DNA of 64,000 nucleotides from Planococcus citri (Eukaryota; Arthropoda; Insecta; Hemiptera; Pseudococcidae), in the NCBI RefSeq assembly GCF_950023065.1, contig NC_088677.1:73247469-73311468 (forward strand), in the 5' to 3' direction. Shown one piece after another: positions 35,617 to 47,767 of this stretch. A program made the position numbers and the translations under genes. The notes below the pieces were generated by a model. That model saw only the letters and a program-made list of their open reading frames with translations, had not been told where the DNA came from and did no database searches. Position 1 is the stretch's first letter. Each line of letters opens with the position of its first letter.

Positions 35617-36145
35617 ATTTCAAAAAATAGCAATGAAAAAAATGATAGCGGAAATGAATAGTACCTACAGTACAGGGTGCCCAGAAATATCGAGTACCCC
35701 TAAGAAAGTTTTTCATTAAAATATAGGTTGGCAACGTGAAGTAGATGCATATGATTGGTGGAATGTCATCTCTCCAGTCCAACAACCAATCATGTGCTAT
35801 CATTATTATCATTTACTGTTACCAATCGAAGTATTTTAGTAGAAAACTTTTTTAGGGGTACTCGATATTTCTGGGCACCCTGTACCTCTACCTACGTCTA
35901 AAACAGAACCAAATTTCGTTATGATCAATTTTTTTTCCAACTCTAAAATTTTCGAAGTAACTTGCATATTATTTGAAAGTTAATTGACAATTTTGTGAAA
36001 ATTTTCGTAAATTTGCCAACTTTTAAGCTGTTAAATCTATTTGAATTTCAGAATTGGAAAAAAGTTGATCATAACAAAAATTGTTCATTTTTAGACGCAC
36101 CTATTCATTTCCGTAATTATTTTTTTCATTGCTATTTTTTGAAAG
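35617..36145. repeat. Foldback repeat interrupted by a MITE
   Basis: Left arm tttcaaaaaatagcaatg ... gcggaaatgaatag, interrupted at 35671-35884 by a MITE, then resuming with cctacgtctaaaac and cgttatgatcaattttt. The right arm near 36050-36145 is the continuous inverse (tttttgttatgatcaac..., then ...cattgctattttttgaaa). The right arm therefore shows how the left arm looked before insertion. Confidence 0.7.
35673..35882. mobile_element. 210-bp MITE 'CAGGGTGCCC', copy 1
   Basis: Perfect-looking termini CAGGGTGCCCAGAAATATCG and the inverse, flanked by TA (35671-35672, 35883-35884). The interior contains gattggtggaatgtcat and ccaacaaccaatcatgtg. Inserted in the left arm of the foldback 35617-36145. 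A second full copy lies at 38334-38565 in opposite orientation, and a third, interrupted one starts at 60342. Confidence 0.88.
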
Positions 36146-38333
36146 TAACCTTTATTGGAATAAGTAGGTAGATACCTATTTATTTTCTGGATCAAATATC
36201 ACAGCACGATAATTGCAGATGCGGAACGCTTCGTCAGTGAAAATTTCAGAAACTGATGTGTCAAAAAAATATGAAAAACAATTTATAAAATATGTACGTC
36301 TCTCGAGTTAATGATGAGCAACGCTGAGGTGGAATAAGATATTTCTGGTCATAGAAAAATTAAACTGGTTTCGAGTCAGAAAACTCAAACCTTAGAAAAA
36401 TAGTCAAATAAGTATGTATTTTGGCATGAAGCGATGGAAAAGAATGCTCATTGCTTCAAAACTGAACACTTTTTAAAGTTCTGACCAAATTTTTGGGGCT
36501 TAGTACCAACCTGGTTTAACGAATCCCATCACTGGTAACTTCATAGTTGAAACATCATAAAAATACATGTTTGCTGGATATTTTCATCAAAATTCTTGAA
36601 AATAAAGCTGCGAAAGGCAAGTTTCTGAAAACTCAAATTTCAAATTGAAGTTCAACTTGGAAATTTAAAACATTTTTAGAGATTACTTCTGAAACCACTC
36701 TCGATGAACTTTTAAAAGTCGCAATCTCGCAAATGGTTCTTCTCCAAGTTTCAGCAGTCCCGAGCAGCAAATTAGACTTCCAGATGAATGGGGAATTACG
36801 GCGAGAAATTTCAATTATTGAAAAGAAGAAACCTTGTTCATTTCTGATCATAAAAAGATTGAAAAGATTTCAAATCATAAAAAATACGCAGAAGAAGACA
36901 AGAACATTCAAACTATCGGAAATTGATGTTTTGATGAGTAAGAGATGATTTGATTGCAAAGAAAGCTCCTGCTTCAGAACCGAACGAGAAAGGAGTTATT
37001 TATCTAAGTGATGCATTTTGAAGCACTGAACAATCCACGAATGAATCTGTTGCTCTGATGGTGCAAGATGGAACTTAAAAGTTGTATCTGAAAATCAAAC
37101 CCATCGATTTCAAGATCGAAGTTCATCAGTAGAAAGTGCAGGTAAACGAAGCTTTAAGACTGCTCTTCGTAGCACATAAGCCAGTCAATCTTGTTATTTC
37201 AAGAGCATCTCGGAGTGGAACGATTTTAGTGTTGAAAATAATACTACGGTCTCCCCTGAAAATTTTCAACAATGAGATACACCCCTTCGTCTTTTCAATG
37301 TTTTAAACACGACTGGCGGTCATTCTGATGACCATCAAACCCATTAATCTAGCTTGAAATCGCGCGAATGGGTGATTAGCGATTCCTAAAATGTGCCACT
37401 TGAAAGCTTTTAAAAAGGCAAATATTCAAAAAAGCTTCTTTTGTAGTATCAGTTTGCACGTCGACAGTGCTTCAGGTCTGGTATTGATGCCGATATTGAA
37501 AAAGAACAGCTTAATCAAGTCATATGACAAATAAGTACAATATGTGCATCGTGCAATGCATCAACGATCTCCAATCAAAGTACCCAAACCCATCCAATGA
37601 GTGGGAAATTTCAGACGAAAACGTCTTCGACCGTATTCATACGTCTTATTGACTTGATACGGTAATTCAAATAAAAATACTGAAAAAAAAATCACTCACC
37701 AGATCCAAATTATCCATCTTTGTCTGCCACCTAAACGTATATAAACAACGCGAATTTTATATTAAAGAGCTTGAAAAATTGCGAAAAATTTTACAAGAAC
37801 GATTCTCGAATCATACTCGAAAAAAACGCGACGGAATTCGAAAGAAAAATGCAAAATTTCACCGAAAAAAATGCTAAAAAGCGTATCGAAACTGCTTCAT
37901 ACACTTCTCGACATGATTACTTCATCGAAAAGCATCAAGTTGTGAAATGAATTGGCAAATGGCGATGAACAAAAACGAAAAACCCATACTAGCCTGTGTT
38001 GCTCAAGACCTCTTATCTTATCGCTCCCATTGACAATAGACTAAGGATTTTCAGGCATCGACGATTCGTAGAAAATATCCAACACTAAAAGGTGTTCGTT
38101 TCCACATCGATTGAATCGAAATTTAGGTATGCTGATCAACGCATTATAAAATTGATGTGATTAGATATTTTAACGAATTCTGAATTTAAAAAATTCCTCG
38201 AGTTACGGGAACATTCGATTCATTTTTTTAAAAGGTCGAAATCGAAACTGCGCAAAATAATCTATTTTTATCTATTTTACGCTGTCTTTGATGAAAAAGT
38301 TGCTAGCTAGCTATTGAAAAAATATTTCATGTA
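36146..38333. other. Gene-free stretch
   Basis: About 2.2 kb with no recognised gene or inverted-repeat element. The part 36600-37650 is less AT-rich than the surroundings and has a few short frames without stops, but none has a start, splice context or similarity that I can defend. Possibly a decayed gene or unannotated regulatory sequence. Confidence 0.4.
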
Positions 38334-38565
38334 CAGGGTGCCCAGAAATATCGAGTACCCCTAAAAAAGTTTTTTACTAAAATACTTACTTATGTACTTT
38401 GGTTGGTCACAGTGAATGATAATAATGATAGCACATGATTGGTTGTTGGACTGGAGAGATAACATTCCACCAATCATACGCATCTATTTCACGTTGCCAA
38501 ATGCCAACCTATATTTTTAATGAAAAACTTTCTTTGGGGTACTCGATATATTTCTGGGCACCCTG
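38334..38565. mobile_element. 232-bp MITE 'CAGGGTGCCC', copy 2
   Basis: Same termini as copy 1, flanked by TA (38332-38333, 38566-38567). The interior is the inverse of copy 1 (cacatgattggttgttgg, then cattccaccaatcat), so the two copies lie in opposite orientation 2.5 kb apart. Differences of a few percent plus a ~20-bp length change. Confidence 0.88.
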
Positions 38566-38599
38566 TACATACTTGGGTATTTCAAAAAGAAATTATTCT

Positions 38600-40214
38600 G
38601 GGGTCATTCCATATCAATTCGACCAACGTTTTTGAGTCATGTCTTTCGATTTCGCTCACATTCTTTTTCTACCCACCCAGTAGATAAGAAACCCGCAATC
38701 AATTAGGTCTCAGCCCCCTCAGGGGGTGGGTGGGGGGCTTCTATTAATTTCACATTATCTCGAAGTACTCAACTTCAGCACCGCACTCCTCCAAAACTAT
38801 GATACTTTGATCAAAACTGATTTCACAGTTCGAAAGAGTATTGGATTTTGAGCTTTTTAAGTTTTTAAGGATTTTGAAATTTTCAAAATTTGAAAGTTGA
38901 ACTTTCAAATTAAAAGTTCAAATTTCAAAATGGCGTTTCAAGTGGGAGCTACCCTTTAAAATTCTGAAAAATTTCCATAGATGTACCTTTTGATGCTTTT
39001 TCGAAATATTCAAGTTTTGTGATGGGATCTCTCAATGGAGGGGGGCACCCCCACCACCAATTTGAGGCAAAATTTTCGAAAAAAAATCTGGGGCATGTGA
39101 TATATCGAATTGTATGTTTTTGGTAATGCTGAACACGAATATGACGTTAGATTTTTGATTCGACCTCATTCACGGCCCCTACCACCTCCCCAAATGGGAT
39201 AAAAATTCAAAATAGGGGTTTTTTCGTGCGACACATCAAGTAGTATGTTTTTGGTGACGCTGAACACGAATATGACGTCAGATTTTTGATTGGACCCATC
39301 CACAGCCCCCAGCACCTCCCCAAGGGGGGTAACGTAAAAAAAATTGTTTCAATCGTGTGACACATGTATTAGTATGTTTTCGATATCGCTGAACACGAAT
39401 CTAGCCGTAGTTTTTCAAATTGACCTCACCCATGGCTCCCAGAACCTCCCCTCCCCCAATTAGTAAAAGTCCAAAAAATTGGTTGGAGACCGTAGATGGG
39501 GACCAACCAAAAATCTGACGTCATATTCGTGTTCAGCGTCACCAAAAACATACTATTTGATGTGTCCCACGATAAAAACTCCATTTTGAACTTTTACCCC
39601 ATTTGGGGAGGTGCTGCTGGGGGCCGTGGATGGGGTCGAATCAAAATTATAACGTCATATTCGTATTCAGCATTACCAAAAACATACAATTCGATATATC
39701 ACATGCCCCAGATTTTTTTTTCGAAAGTTTTGCCCCAAATTGGGGGTGGGGGTGCTCCCCTTCCATTGAGAGATCCCATCACGAAACTTGAATATTTCGA
39801 AAAATCATCAAAAGGTACATCTATGGAAATTTTTTCAGAATTTTAAATGGTAGCTCTCACTTACAGCGCCATTTTAAATTTGAAGTTTCAATTTGAAAGT
39901 TCAACTTTCAAATTTTGAAAATTTCAAAATGCTTAAAAATTTTAAAATTTAATACCCTTTTGAACTGTGAAATCAGTTTTGATCAAAGTATCATAGTTTT
40001 GGAGGAATGCGCTGCTGAAGTTGAGTACCTCGAGACAATGTGAAAATAATGGAAGCCCCCCTCCCCACTCAACCCTGAGTGAGGCTTGGACTATACTGAT
40101 TGCGGGTTTCTTATCTACTGGGTGGGTAGATATTGTAAACAAAGAATTTGAGCGAAATCGAAGGACATGACTTTTAAAATCGCATTTTTTTAGTCAAATT
40201 GATATGGAATGGCC
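38600..40214. repeat. 1.6-kb foldback element with GGGTCATTCCATATCAATT ends
   Basis: Left end GGTCATTCCATATCAATT and right end (inverse) GGCCATTCCATATCAATT. The arms run several hundred bases inward and include agtagataagaaacccgc, caaaactatgatactttg and the block tgaacacgaatatgacg, which also recurs as direct copies (about 39130, 39250, 39390, and inverted near 39525, 39660). C- and G-rich patches lie symmetrically. There is no coding capacity. The ends are bordered by ctgg on both sides, which may or may not be a target duplication. Confidence 0.7.
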
Positions 40215-41243
40215 CTCTGGGGAGTTTTTGGTTTCTGTCCATCGCATTCTGAAAGTATTAAAGGTAAAGGGCGAAGGGATAATGCAATAATTAGAATGTT
40301 GAATTAAAATTTTTAGAACTGAATTTTGTGATAATAATTATCATTGATCAAATGCCCTAAGCCCTAACCCAATGTTATGAATTTCAATTCAATAACACTT
40401 TTTTTTATTTCATTTTCTGGAGTGTTTAAAAATTTTAGAATTAAAACACCTGGTAAGTCGGTAGGTATTTTGACAAAATGAGAACTATAGGTAGATACTT
40501 AATCAAAATTTTACATATTACGTGAGCAGGTAAACAAGTTGTTGACTTGAAAAGACATCTCAATTTCGCAATTTTATTTCATCTTTAATTTTACCTGCCA
40601 ATGGTATGGACACGTTCGTAAGTAATACCTATTATACCTACGTAGTAACGTAAAATACAATTAGTATTTCAGATGATAACCCTTGAAACCCACGTATACA
40701 TGGAAAAACCGTAAATTTAGAATTCTAAAGATTAAAACAATGCATTGTACGTAAGAAACGTGGCAGGTATTTCTATTTACTTATACATTATTGGTACATT
40801 AATCATCTTGAAATTTGGGCTTATTTTAGGTACCTACTGAATTTAATATAGATTGGAGAAAATATCTGATGTAACGTAATAATGAAAATCTGATGCAATA
40901 TTAAACTAATAGATAAATACAAGCGGTATTTTTTCACGTTATAGAAAGCTGATAGTTGATAGATATATCATATATGGTACCGAAATAATCAAAGTACCAA
41001 GCCGATAACCTTTGATTATAAAAGGAAAATATTTTATACATATTATAAGTGCAATTAATTTCCATGATAGCCTCAATGATTGCTATTCTATACAGATTAT
41101 AGGTAGTCGATGCGGTGAAAGAACTTATGAAGTTTTCGTGTTAAAAGTAGTTATAGGTAATTCTTTCATCCACGCGCGTTGCTTGTTTTAAAATAATTTT
41201 TTTTTTTACATATTTATATTTAAAAATTTTACCTACAAAAATC
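40215..41243 (+). other. Upstream region of the phenylalanine hydroxylase gene
   Basis: AT-rich, with no inverted-repeat element, unlike the flanks. It holds a TATA-like box at 41017-41023 and several GATA words between 40940 and 41012. No other coding signal. Confidence 0.5.
41017..41023 (+). promoter_or_regulatory. TATA box candidate for phenylalanine hydroxylase
   Basis: TATAAAA in the context ttgattataaaaggaaa, about 220 bp before the ATG at 41244. Words containing GATA (agctgatagttgatagat, gccgataacc) lie within 80 bp upstream. A start site about 30 bp downstream would give a 5' leader of about 200 bases. Position and sequence are seen; use as promoter is inferred. Confidence 0.4.
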
Positions 41244-44042
41244 ATGGTTGTCAACGAAAATGCTAAAGCGGAAATAACGGTAATTATTTAAATTTTTAAT
41301 AAGTATATTTTTTTCTATAAGTATTCTAATTATAACTTATCATGTTCAGCTAACCTATATTAGAAATTTATTTTACTGTGTGCCTAGATCAAAATTGTCG
41401 AACCTATAGGTATTTTTCAATTTCGCATTGCATTATTTTCAATTTAAAAAAAAAAAAATAAATAAGTCGTGCTTTCTACACTATTATTTATTTTTAACGT
41501 TTAAGTACATACGTAGATAGGGTGAGTTTTTTTTTTTTTTTTTTTTTTTTTGTTTAAAAACGCTACAATAATTATTTCTTTACCTATTTTAATAAAAGAA
41601 AAATTATCTACTTATATGTTCCAATCTTGAAAGAGTGTACAATTCCACAGAATTTCTTCCTTTTCATTAAAAAAATGTTGATTTTTATTTTAAAAATCAG
41701 AATTTAAATTAATTTTTTTCTCCATTGGAAATTGAACATTCGAAAACCTATAGTTAAAATATTTAGGTACTTATAATAAAAACTAAGACGAATATTTTGT
41801 ATTTCTCTAGCCCAAAAGAAAACAAGGAGACGGACAGTACATCAAGGAAGGTTCTGACGAAAGTACTTGGTTAATTTTTGCTCCAAAAGCTGATGCAGTT
41901 GGTAGTTTAGAAACGTGTTTGAATTTATTCACGGTGAGTAAAACTGAATCTAAAATATCATCCAATTATCTAGAGCTAGTGAAATAGGTAAAAAATACCT
42001 CAACTTTTGAACTATCCTTAGAAACATGGAGTGTATTTGAGACACATCGAATCCCGAGCATCTACTAGAGATTTGAGTAAATACGAGTTTGTGGTAGAAT
42101 GTGCCCCCAGCAAAGGTCTTCACGAAGCTATTGAAAATTTAAAACTTAATGTAACTTATCTGAACATAATTTCTCGCGATTTCAATGAAGAATCAGGTAA
42201 TACCCAGAATTATCATATCATGATTAAAATTCGAAATAAATAAGCAGCATGAAAGATAATACTTAATTGTGTACCTAGTACCTAGGTACTTCCATGTTCA
42301 TATAATTATACAACTTTACACACGTTAATTCAACTCCAAATTTCAATCCTCTACTTTTAGGAACTTTACCTTGGTTTCCTAGGAAGATCAAAGAACTGGA
42401 CAGATTTGCGAATCAAATTTTGAGTTATGGATCAGAATTAGATTCTGATCATCCTGGATTCACTGATTCAGTGTACAGAGCTCGAAGGAAATATTTCGCA
42501 GATATTGCTTTCAATTACAAGCAGTAAGTATTGCATTTTTGTTTCAAATTTCTCTATTCAATTGTAAAGGAAAATTTCATTTTGCAAGCAATTATCCTTG
42601 TATTTAATCGAACAAATATTTTTCCAGTGACCAACCGTTACCTCATGTTGATTACACCGATGAAGAAATCAAAACCTGGGGTGTAGTTTACAAACAATTA
42701 GTAGACCTATACCCGAAGTACGCCTGTCGTGAATTTAACCACGTTTTCCCATTACTTATTGAAAATTGCGGTTATAGAGAAGATAATATACCGCAGCTGC
42801 AGGATATTTCAAATTTTCTAAAAGGTAGGTAAACAATTATGCTGCCCCCAAGATCGAAAAAATCAATTATTGGCAAATATGTAGGTATAGTTGATTTTTC
42901 AATAGGTACCTAATTTTAAATTTCATGACTATTCTACTGTATTATTTCAGATAGCACCGGGTTCATTTTGAGGCCAGTAGCTGGATTACTATCCTCTCGA
43001 GATTTTTTGGCTGGTTTAGCATTCAGGGTGTTTCATTCGACTCAATACATTCGCCATCACAGTTTACCTCTTTATACACCAGAACCTGACGTATGCCATG
43101 AACTCTTGGGACATGTTCCTTTATTTGCCGATCCAGAGTTCGCTGATTTTTCGCAACAAATTGGTTTAGCATCGTTGGGAGCTCCGGATGAATACGTACA
43201 AAAACTTGCAACAGTCAGTTACCTATTTGATTTTGTATCTAAGTATTATTTCTGTACACATCTAAATAGGTAGATTTGCCATTATTTTGTGTGCGTAACT
43301 GTTACAGTGTTATTGGTTTACTGTTGAATTTGGTCTTTGCCGTCAAGATGGGCAGATAAAAGCTTTTGGAGCCGGACTTTTATCTTCATTCGGAGAATTG
43401 GAGTATTGCGTTAGTGATAAACCTGAGCTTAGACCGTTTGAACCTGAAAAAACTGCAGTTCAATCGTATCCAATAACCGAATATCAACCGGTGTATTATG
43501 TGGCTGAATCATTCGAGGATGCTAAGAATAAAATGATGTGAGTGTTTTCAAAATTTTTCTTTTTTTCGTTTATCTGAAATGTAATTACCTACTCAAGTTA
43601 ACTGAAGTAAGATGTAGAGAAGTGATAGGTTCCTAGAAAAAACCAAAAGATATAAAATCTGATTTTTATTTCATCTGACGAGTTTTTGGAAAATGTCAGA
43701 TTCTTTCTTTTTCTCAACTAGGTAGGTACTTGAAGTTCAGTGAGCACGCCAAGAGGGGGAGGAGGGTACTCAGTCACTCTCCACTAAGTATTCATATACA
43801 CCTAATCTTAATGTGTTGTTGTTGTTGTTGTTGTTTTTTTTAATGCATTTTAGAATAACCAAGTGTAAATAAATTTTTGTTGCAGAGAATTTTCCCAAAC
43901 GATACCTCGTGAGTTTACCGTAAGGTACAACCCATACACTCAAAGCGTGGAATTATTGACGTCCAAGTCACAAGTTGAAGGTGTAGTAAAGAAACTTAGC
44001 GGCGACATACTACTTCTTTTAGAAGCTTTAAGAAAATTATAA
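41244..44042 (+). CDS. Hn: Phenylalanine 4-hydroxylase, complete, 8 exons, 447 aa
   Basis: A tetrahydrobiopterin- and iron-dependent cytosolic enzyme that turns phenylalanine into tyrosine, feeding cuticle tanning, melanin and catecholamine supply. Exons 41244-41279, 41811-41933, 42022-42196, 42361-42523, 42628-42824, 42951-43213, 43308-43537, 43886-44042; all phases agree. Residues ~20-100 form the ACT regulatory domain. The catalytic domain starts at LPWFPRKIKELDRFANQIL. Iron ligands are His281 and His286 (CHELLGHVPLF) and Glu326 (WFTVEFGL). The C-terminal oligomerisation tail ends ALRKL. Assignment to phenylalanine rather than tyrosine or tryptophan hydroxylase rests on the PWFPRxIxELDRFANQILSYG and YRARRKxFADIAxNY blocks and on the family-typical length. 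The start is chosen at the first ATG, with an A at -3-like context (aaaatcATGG). Nothing is broken. Confidence 0.97.
41527..41551 (+). repeat. T25 tract in intron 1 of phenylalanine hydroxylase
   Basis: An uninterrupted run of about 25 T within intron 1, far from the acceptor at 41810. Its length is likely variable or error-prone in assembly. Confidence 0.9.
43813..43834 (+). repeat. TTG microsatellite
   Basis: Seven TTG units followed by a T run, in the last intron of the phenylalanine hydroxylase gene, about 50 bp before the acceptor. Confidence 0.85.
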
Positions 44043-44213
44043 AAATCTGTTATTCCAATTCGTAAACAATGCATTCACTAATTTGGCCAAGTACTACTTA
44101 CCTAACTTAGGTAATTATATAGAAGTAGGCCCTAAGTGTAACGTAGATAGTTACTCAACAATTTCAAAGTTCACTATAAATAAGAGGTACCGATTTTAAA
44201 TTATTCAAGATTG

Positions 44214-44219
44214 ATTAAA
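44214..44219 (+). terminator. Polyadenylation signal candidate of phenylalanine hydroxylase
   Basis: ATTAAA, 172 bp after the stop codon, followed within ten bases by an A-run and a GT-rich stretch (gaaacttgtgagtcgttggg) that would serve as the downstream element. Confidence 0.45.
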
Positions 44220-44751
44220 TTTTGTAAAAAAAAAAAAAATGAAACTTGTGAGTCGTTGGGTATTTTTTTACATAGGTATTTACATTACACTTACCTATAC
44301 GCGATAATTAAGTAGGTATGTAGTTAATTGTATCTATATTAAGTGCATAATTTATTTATTTAATTTCAATACAAACTAAACGTTGAAATATGTTTCATTT
44401 TCATTTTTCAATTGGTACTTTTAAAAAGCAAGAACCCCGTCAACCAAAAAAATATAATAATAAGTATCAGTAAAAAATCGTGTCAGGTATAGGTGGGCAA
44501 TTCTAATTTTAAAAAAATAAAAGTCTAATTTAAAATTACTGTAGGTAAGTAGGTACTTAAATGAATTTGTGAAAGATTGTATTCTCAATCTCTTGCTATA
44601 CCTAACTGAGAAAGGGAGAAAAAATTAAAATTCATATCGAACAGTCTCAACTCTCAATTTAATTTCAACTTGAAATGTTGAATATGAATTCGGAAATCAG
44701 AATTGGACATGAATGTAAATAAGATCATAAGATGGCAAATTGAGGAATATA

Positions 44752-45674
44752 CAAAGGTCAATCAACAAGTAAGTTTCCCTTGTTCAGAAAATTAGGAAGG
44801 GAAATACCTAGGAACTTGAAATTTTCAGGGAATCTTGATACAACCTTTGAGCACCACTCTGCAAAATTTTATTCGGACCCGTTCAGTAGTTCGTTTATAA
44901 TGAGGGTTTGAAGATGTGGTAGGAGTGTTATAGCGGGTCCGAGTTGAAACTTAAATTGATTTCACGATGGGGATTGTGTCAAATTTGCGAGGCATAGTGA
45001 TGCTCTCAACCCTGTTTTTGGTTACCATTGTGTTAAGGAACTTGTTTACATCATTATCACACAAATTCTGACAATTCTTTTGACATGCAGCAACATGAAC
45101 AGCGAAATTTTGTTTGTGATGCAGCACATTCAAATTTTGCGGTACTGAAAATGACTTTCAAAGTTCAATAATGTTTTTTAGGCAGTCAAATATGAAGCAT
45201 CATGCTCACATATGATGTTTTTGATACTGATATTAAGATTATTGTGTATAATTTCATCAATTTTAGCTGCTGAGTTCGTTTTTGAAACACTAGTTGTGCA
45301 ACCTACCCTGTGCTCATTTATCACACTCGTGCGCTCCCGCTGGATTTTCAGCACCACTCACATATTGTTCAAATTAGGACAATTTTTTCTTCATGAAGGA
45401 TCAGTAGGTAGCTGTAAAAATCCATTGACGTATTTTTTTCGAAATTAAAAATTTTTTTTACTGCTCGTTGAACCCCTTGAACCTCGGACACGCTATAAAA
45501 CTCCTATCACATCTTCAAACTCTCATTATAAACGAACTACTGAACGGATCCGAATAAAATTTTGCAGAGTGGTGCTCAAAGGTTGTATCAAGATTCCCTG
45601 AAAATTTCAAGTTCCTAGGTATTTCCCTTCCTAATTTTCTGAACAAGGGAAACTTACTTGTTGATTGACCTTTG
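44752..45674. mobile_element. 923-bp TA-flanked element with ~190-bp inverted arms
   Basis: Termini CAAAGGTCAATCAACAAG and the inverse, flanked by TA (44750-44751, 45675-45676). The arms pair almost perfectly for about 190 bp through gaaatacctaggaacttg, aattttattcggac and agtagttcgtttata. The ~530-bp middle has only short frames. The near-identity of the arms suggests a fairly recent insertion or a conversion-maintained palindrome. Confidence 0.85.
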
Positions 45675-46213
45675 TAGATGAACGCATGATATTGGTCATG
45701 TCAAGATTCTGAAGATTGTATAATTATCCATAGATTCCAGAATTCAGAATGCAGAAGTTTTTCAATAGAAAAAAATGTTGGATTAAAAAGCTAGAAAAAA
45801 TGATTTTAAATTTAAAAAAGGGACAAGTCGAAGGCACAAACTGTACGAGTAAAGCATGACAATTATTTTTGAAGTTTTCTGTAAAATTAAGTGTTTACAA
45901 AGTCATTCATTTCAAAGGATTCATTCGTTTTTTGAGTTCTTCAGTCTTCTAACAATGGGTTGTAACAAGTGATTTCAAATTTTTCAATAAAAACGAGCAA
46001 ATTCTCCGTTTTTTCATTTTTGGGTTAACGGCTACATAATATGTAGTACATACCTTCCACCTGTTGCAAAAAAAGTTGAGGAGTAAGAGTGCGAGTAAAG
46101 AGCAAGACAGTAATAGTTCATAGGAACGGAAGTATCTTATTAAATAAATACCTATTTGAATAAATAAATAAATCATTAAATACATATTTGAACTTCTTTT
46201 TGCTTTTTTTTTA

Positions 46214-47761
46214 AAGGAGGATGTTGTGATAAGGCCATTTTTTGGCACCAGCTAGTTATCAACTCAACCACTCTTAAAATGTTGTAATAAATGTACGAAA
46301 TACAAATCCATGGATGGTGAACTCAAAATGACCATTTTTTGGGCTCCAGGGGTTCCCAAAGTTGCGAATAAAAAGTGATTTTAGGAATCACTGAGTATTA
46401 TTTTCAAAAACTTTTTTAGCATAAAATATCTGTTTGAACCACATAAACGTTATGCGAGATGATTTTCTTACTTTCGACCCTCGGGAGCAAAAATGGGGGG
46501 ATTTCAATTTTTTGAAAATTTTGAAACCACCATTTTGGACCTACCCCTTTGAACCCGACTAAAAACATTTTTACAGTTTATTAGTATCTGAAATACCTCC
46601 ATCCTACCAAATTTTGAGCTTAATAAAAATTTTCGCTGGTACTCGAAAATCCAAATTTGCTATTTTGGGAACCCCTGGAAAACTATAGAAACCTGCGATT
46701 TGTGCCAAACGTAACATTTTGAGGTATACATATATTCAATAATCTGTATGAAAAAGTTGAATTAACCTTCCTGTATATTTGTAATTTTGGAACTTTTTTT
46801 TGAGCCCCCCACTTTAGGCACCCCTAAAAAATTTTTTCAAATAAATTGAAGAATTTACGTTTGAAACACACTAGCAAGTGCTCGATTATTTTTCATTTGA
46901 TTTTTCCTGTAACTTTCAAAATTGAGCTACTTATTTTAGGTCAAATTCTGGCATTTTTACTTCGTTGAAATCATGAAAACGTTATTTTAACGTCTTTTCG
47001 AAGAGTTAAATCTCAGAATTTGATCCAAAATAGCTCAATTTTGAAAATTACTGGAAAAATCATATGAAAAATTATCGAGCACTTGCTAGTGTGTTTCAAA
47101 TGTAAATTCTTCAATTTATTTGAAAAAATATGCACAAATGCCTAAAATGGGGGGCTCTAAAAAAAGGGTTCAAAATTACGAATATACAGGGAGCTTAATT
47201 CAACTTTTTCATCTGAACAATCGAATATACACCTCAAAACGATACGTTTGGCGCAAATCGCAGATTTCTAGTTTTCCAGGGGTTCCCAAAATATCGAAAT
47301 TACGAAACATTCGAAAATTGGATTTTTGAGTACCAGTGAAAATTTTTATTGAGCTCAAAATTTGGTAGGATGGAGGTATTTCAGATACTAATAAACTGTA
47401 AAAATGTTTTTAGTCGGGTTCAAAGGGGTAGGTCCAAAATGGTGGTTTTAAAATTTTCAAAAAATTGAACCCCCCTCCCATTTGTGCCCCCAATGGTCGA
47501 AAATAGAAAAATCTTCTCGCATAACGTTTATCGAGTTCAAACAGATGTTTTACGCTATCAAAGTTTTTAAAAATAATACTCAGTGGTTCCTGAAATTATT
47601 TTTTTATTTACAATTTTGGGAACCCCTGGAACCCAAATGGTCATTTTGGGTTAACCAACCACGGATTCGATCGTTATTGGGTCATTTATTACAACATTTT
47701 AAAAGTGGTTGAGTTGATAACTAGCTGGTGCCAAAAAAGGACCTTATCGCAACTCCTCCTT
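46214..47761. mobile_element. 1.55-kb TA-flanked foldback element
   Basis: Left end AAGGAGGATGTTGTGATAAG and right end (inverse) AAGGAGGAGTTGCGATAAGG, flanked by TA (46212-46213, 47762-47763). The arms share ggcaccagctagttatc and, further in, ggtaggtccaaaatggtgg, gtttggcgcaaatcgcag and gagcacttgctagtgtg. Pairing reaches almost to the centre near 46990. No transposase. It ends seven bases before the next element. Confidence 0.8.
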
Positions 47762-47767
47762 TACACA

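Noticed and set aside
37700..37717. Minus-strand mini-exon: ATG with good context, six codons and a consensus GTGAGT donor
   Set aside because: No downstream minus-strand exon with an acceptor and protein-like frame was found between 36150 and 37690, so a gene cannot be supported.
39496..39846. 116-codon open frame with Gly/Trp-rich segments
   Set aside because: It lies wholly inside the 38600-40214 palindrome, and its repeated peptide words are the element's repeated DNA blocks.
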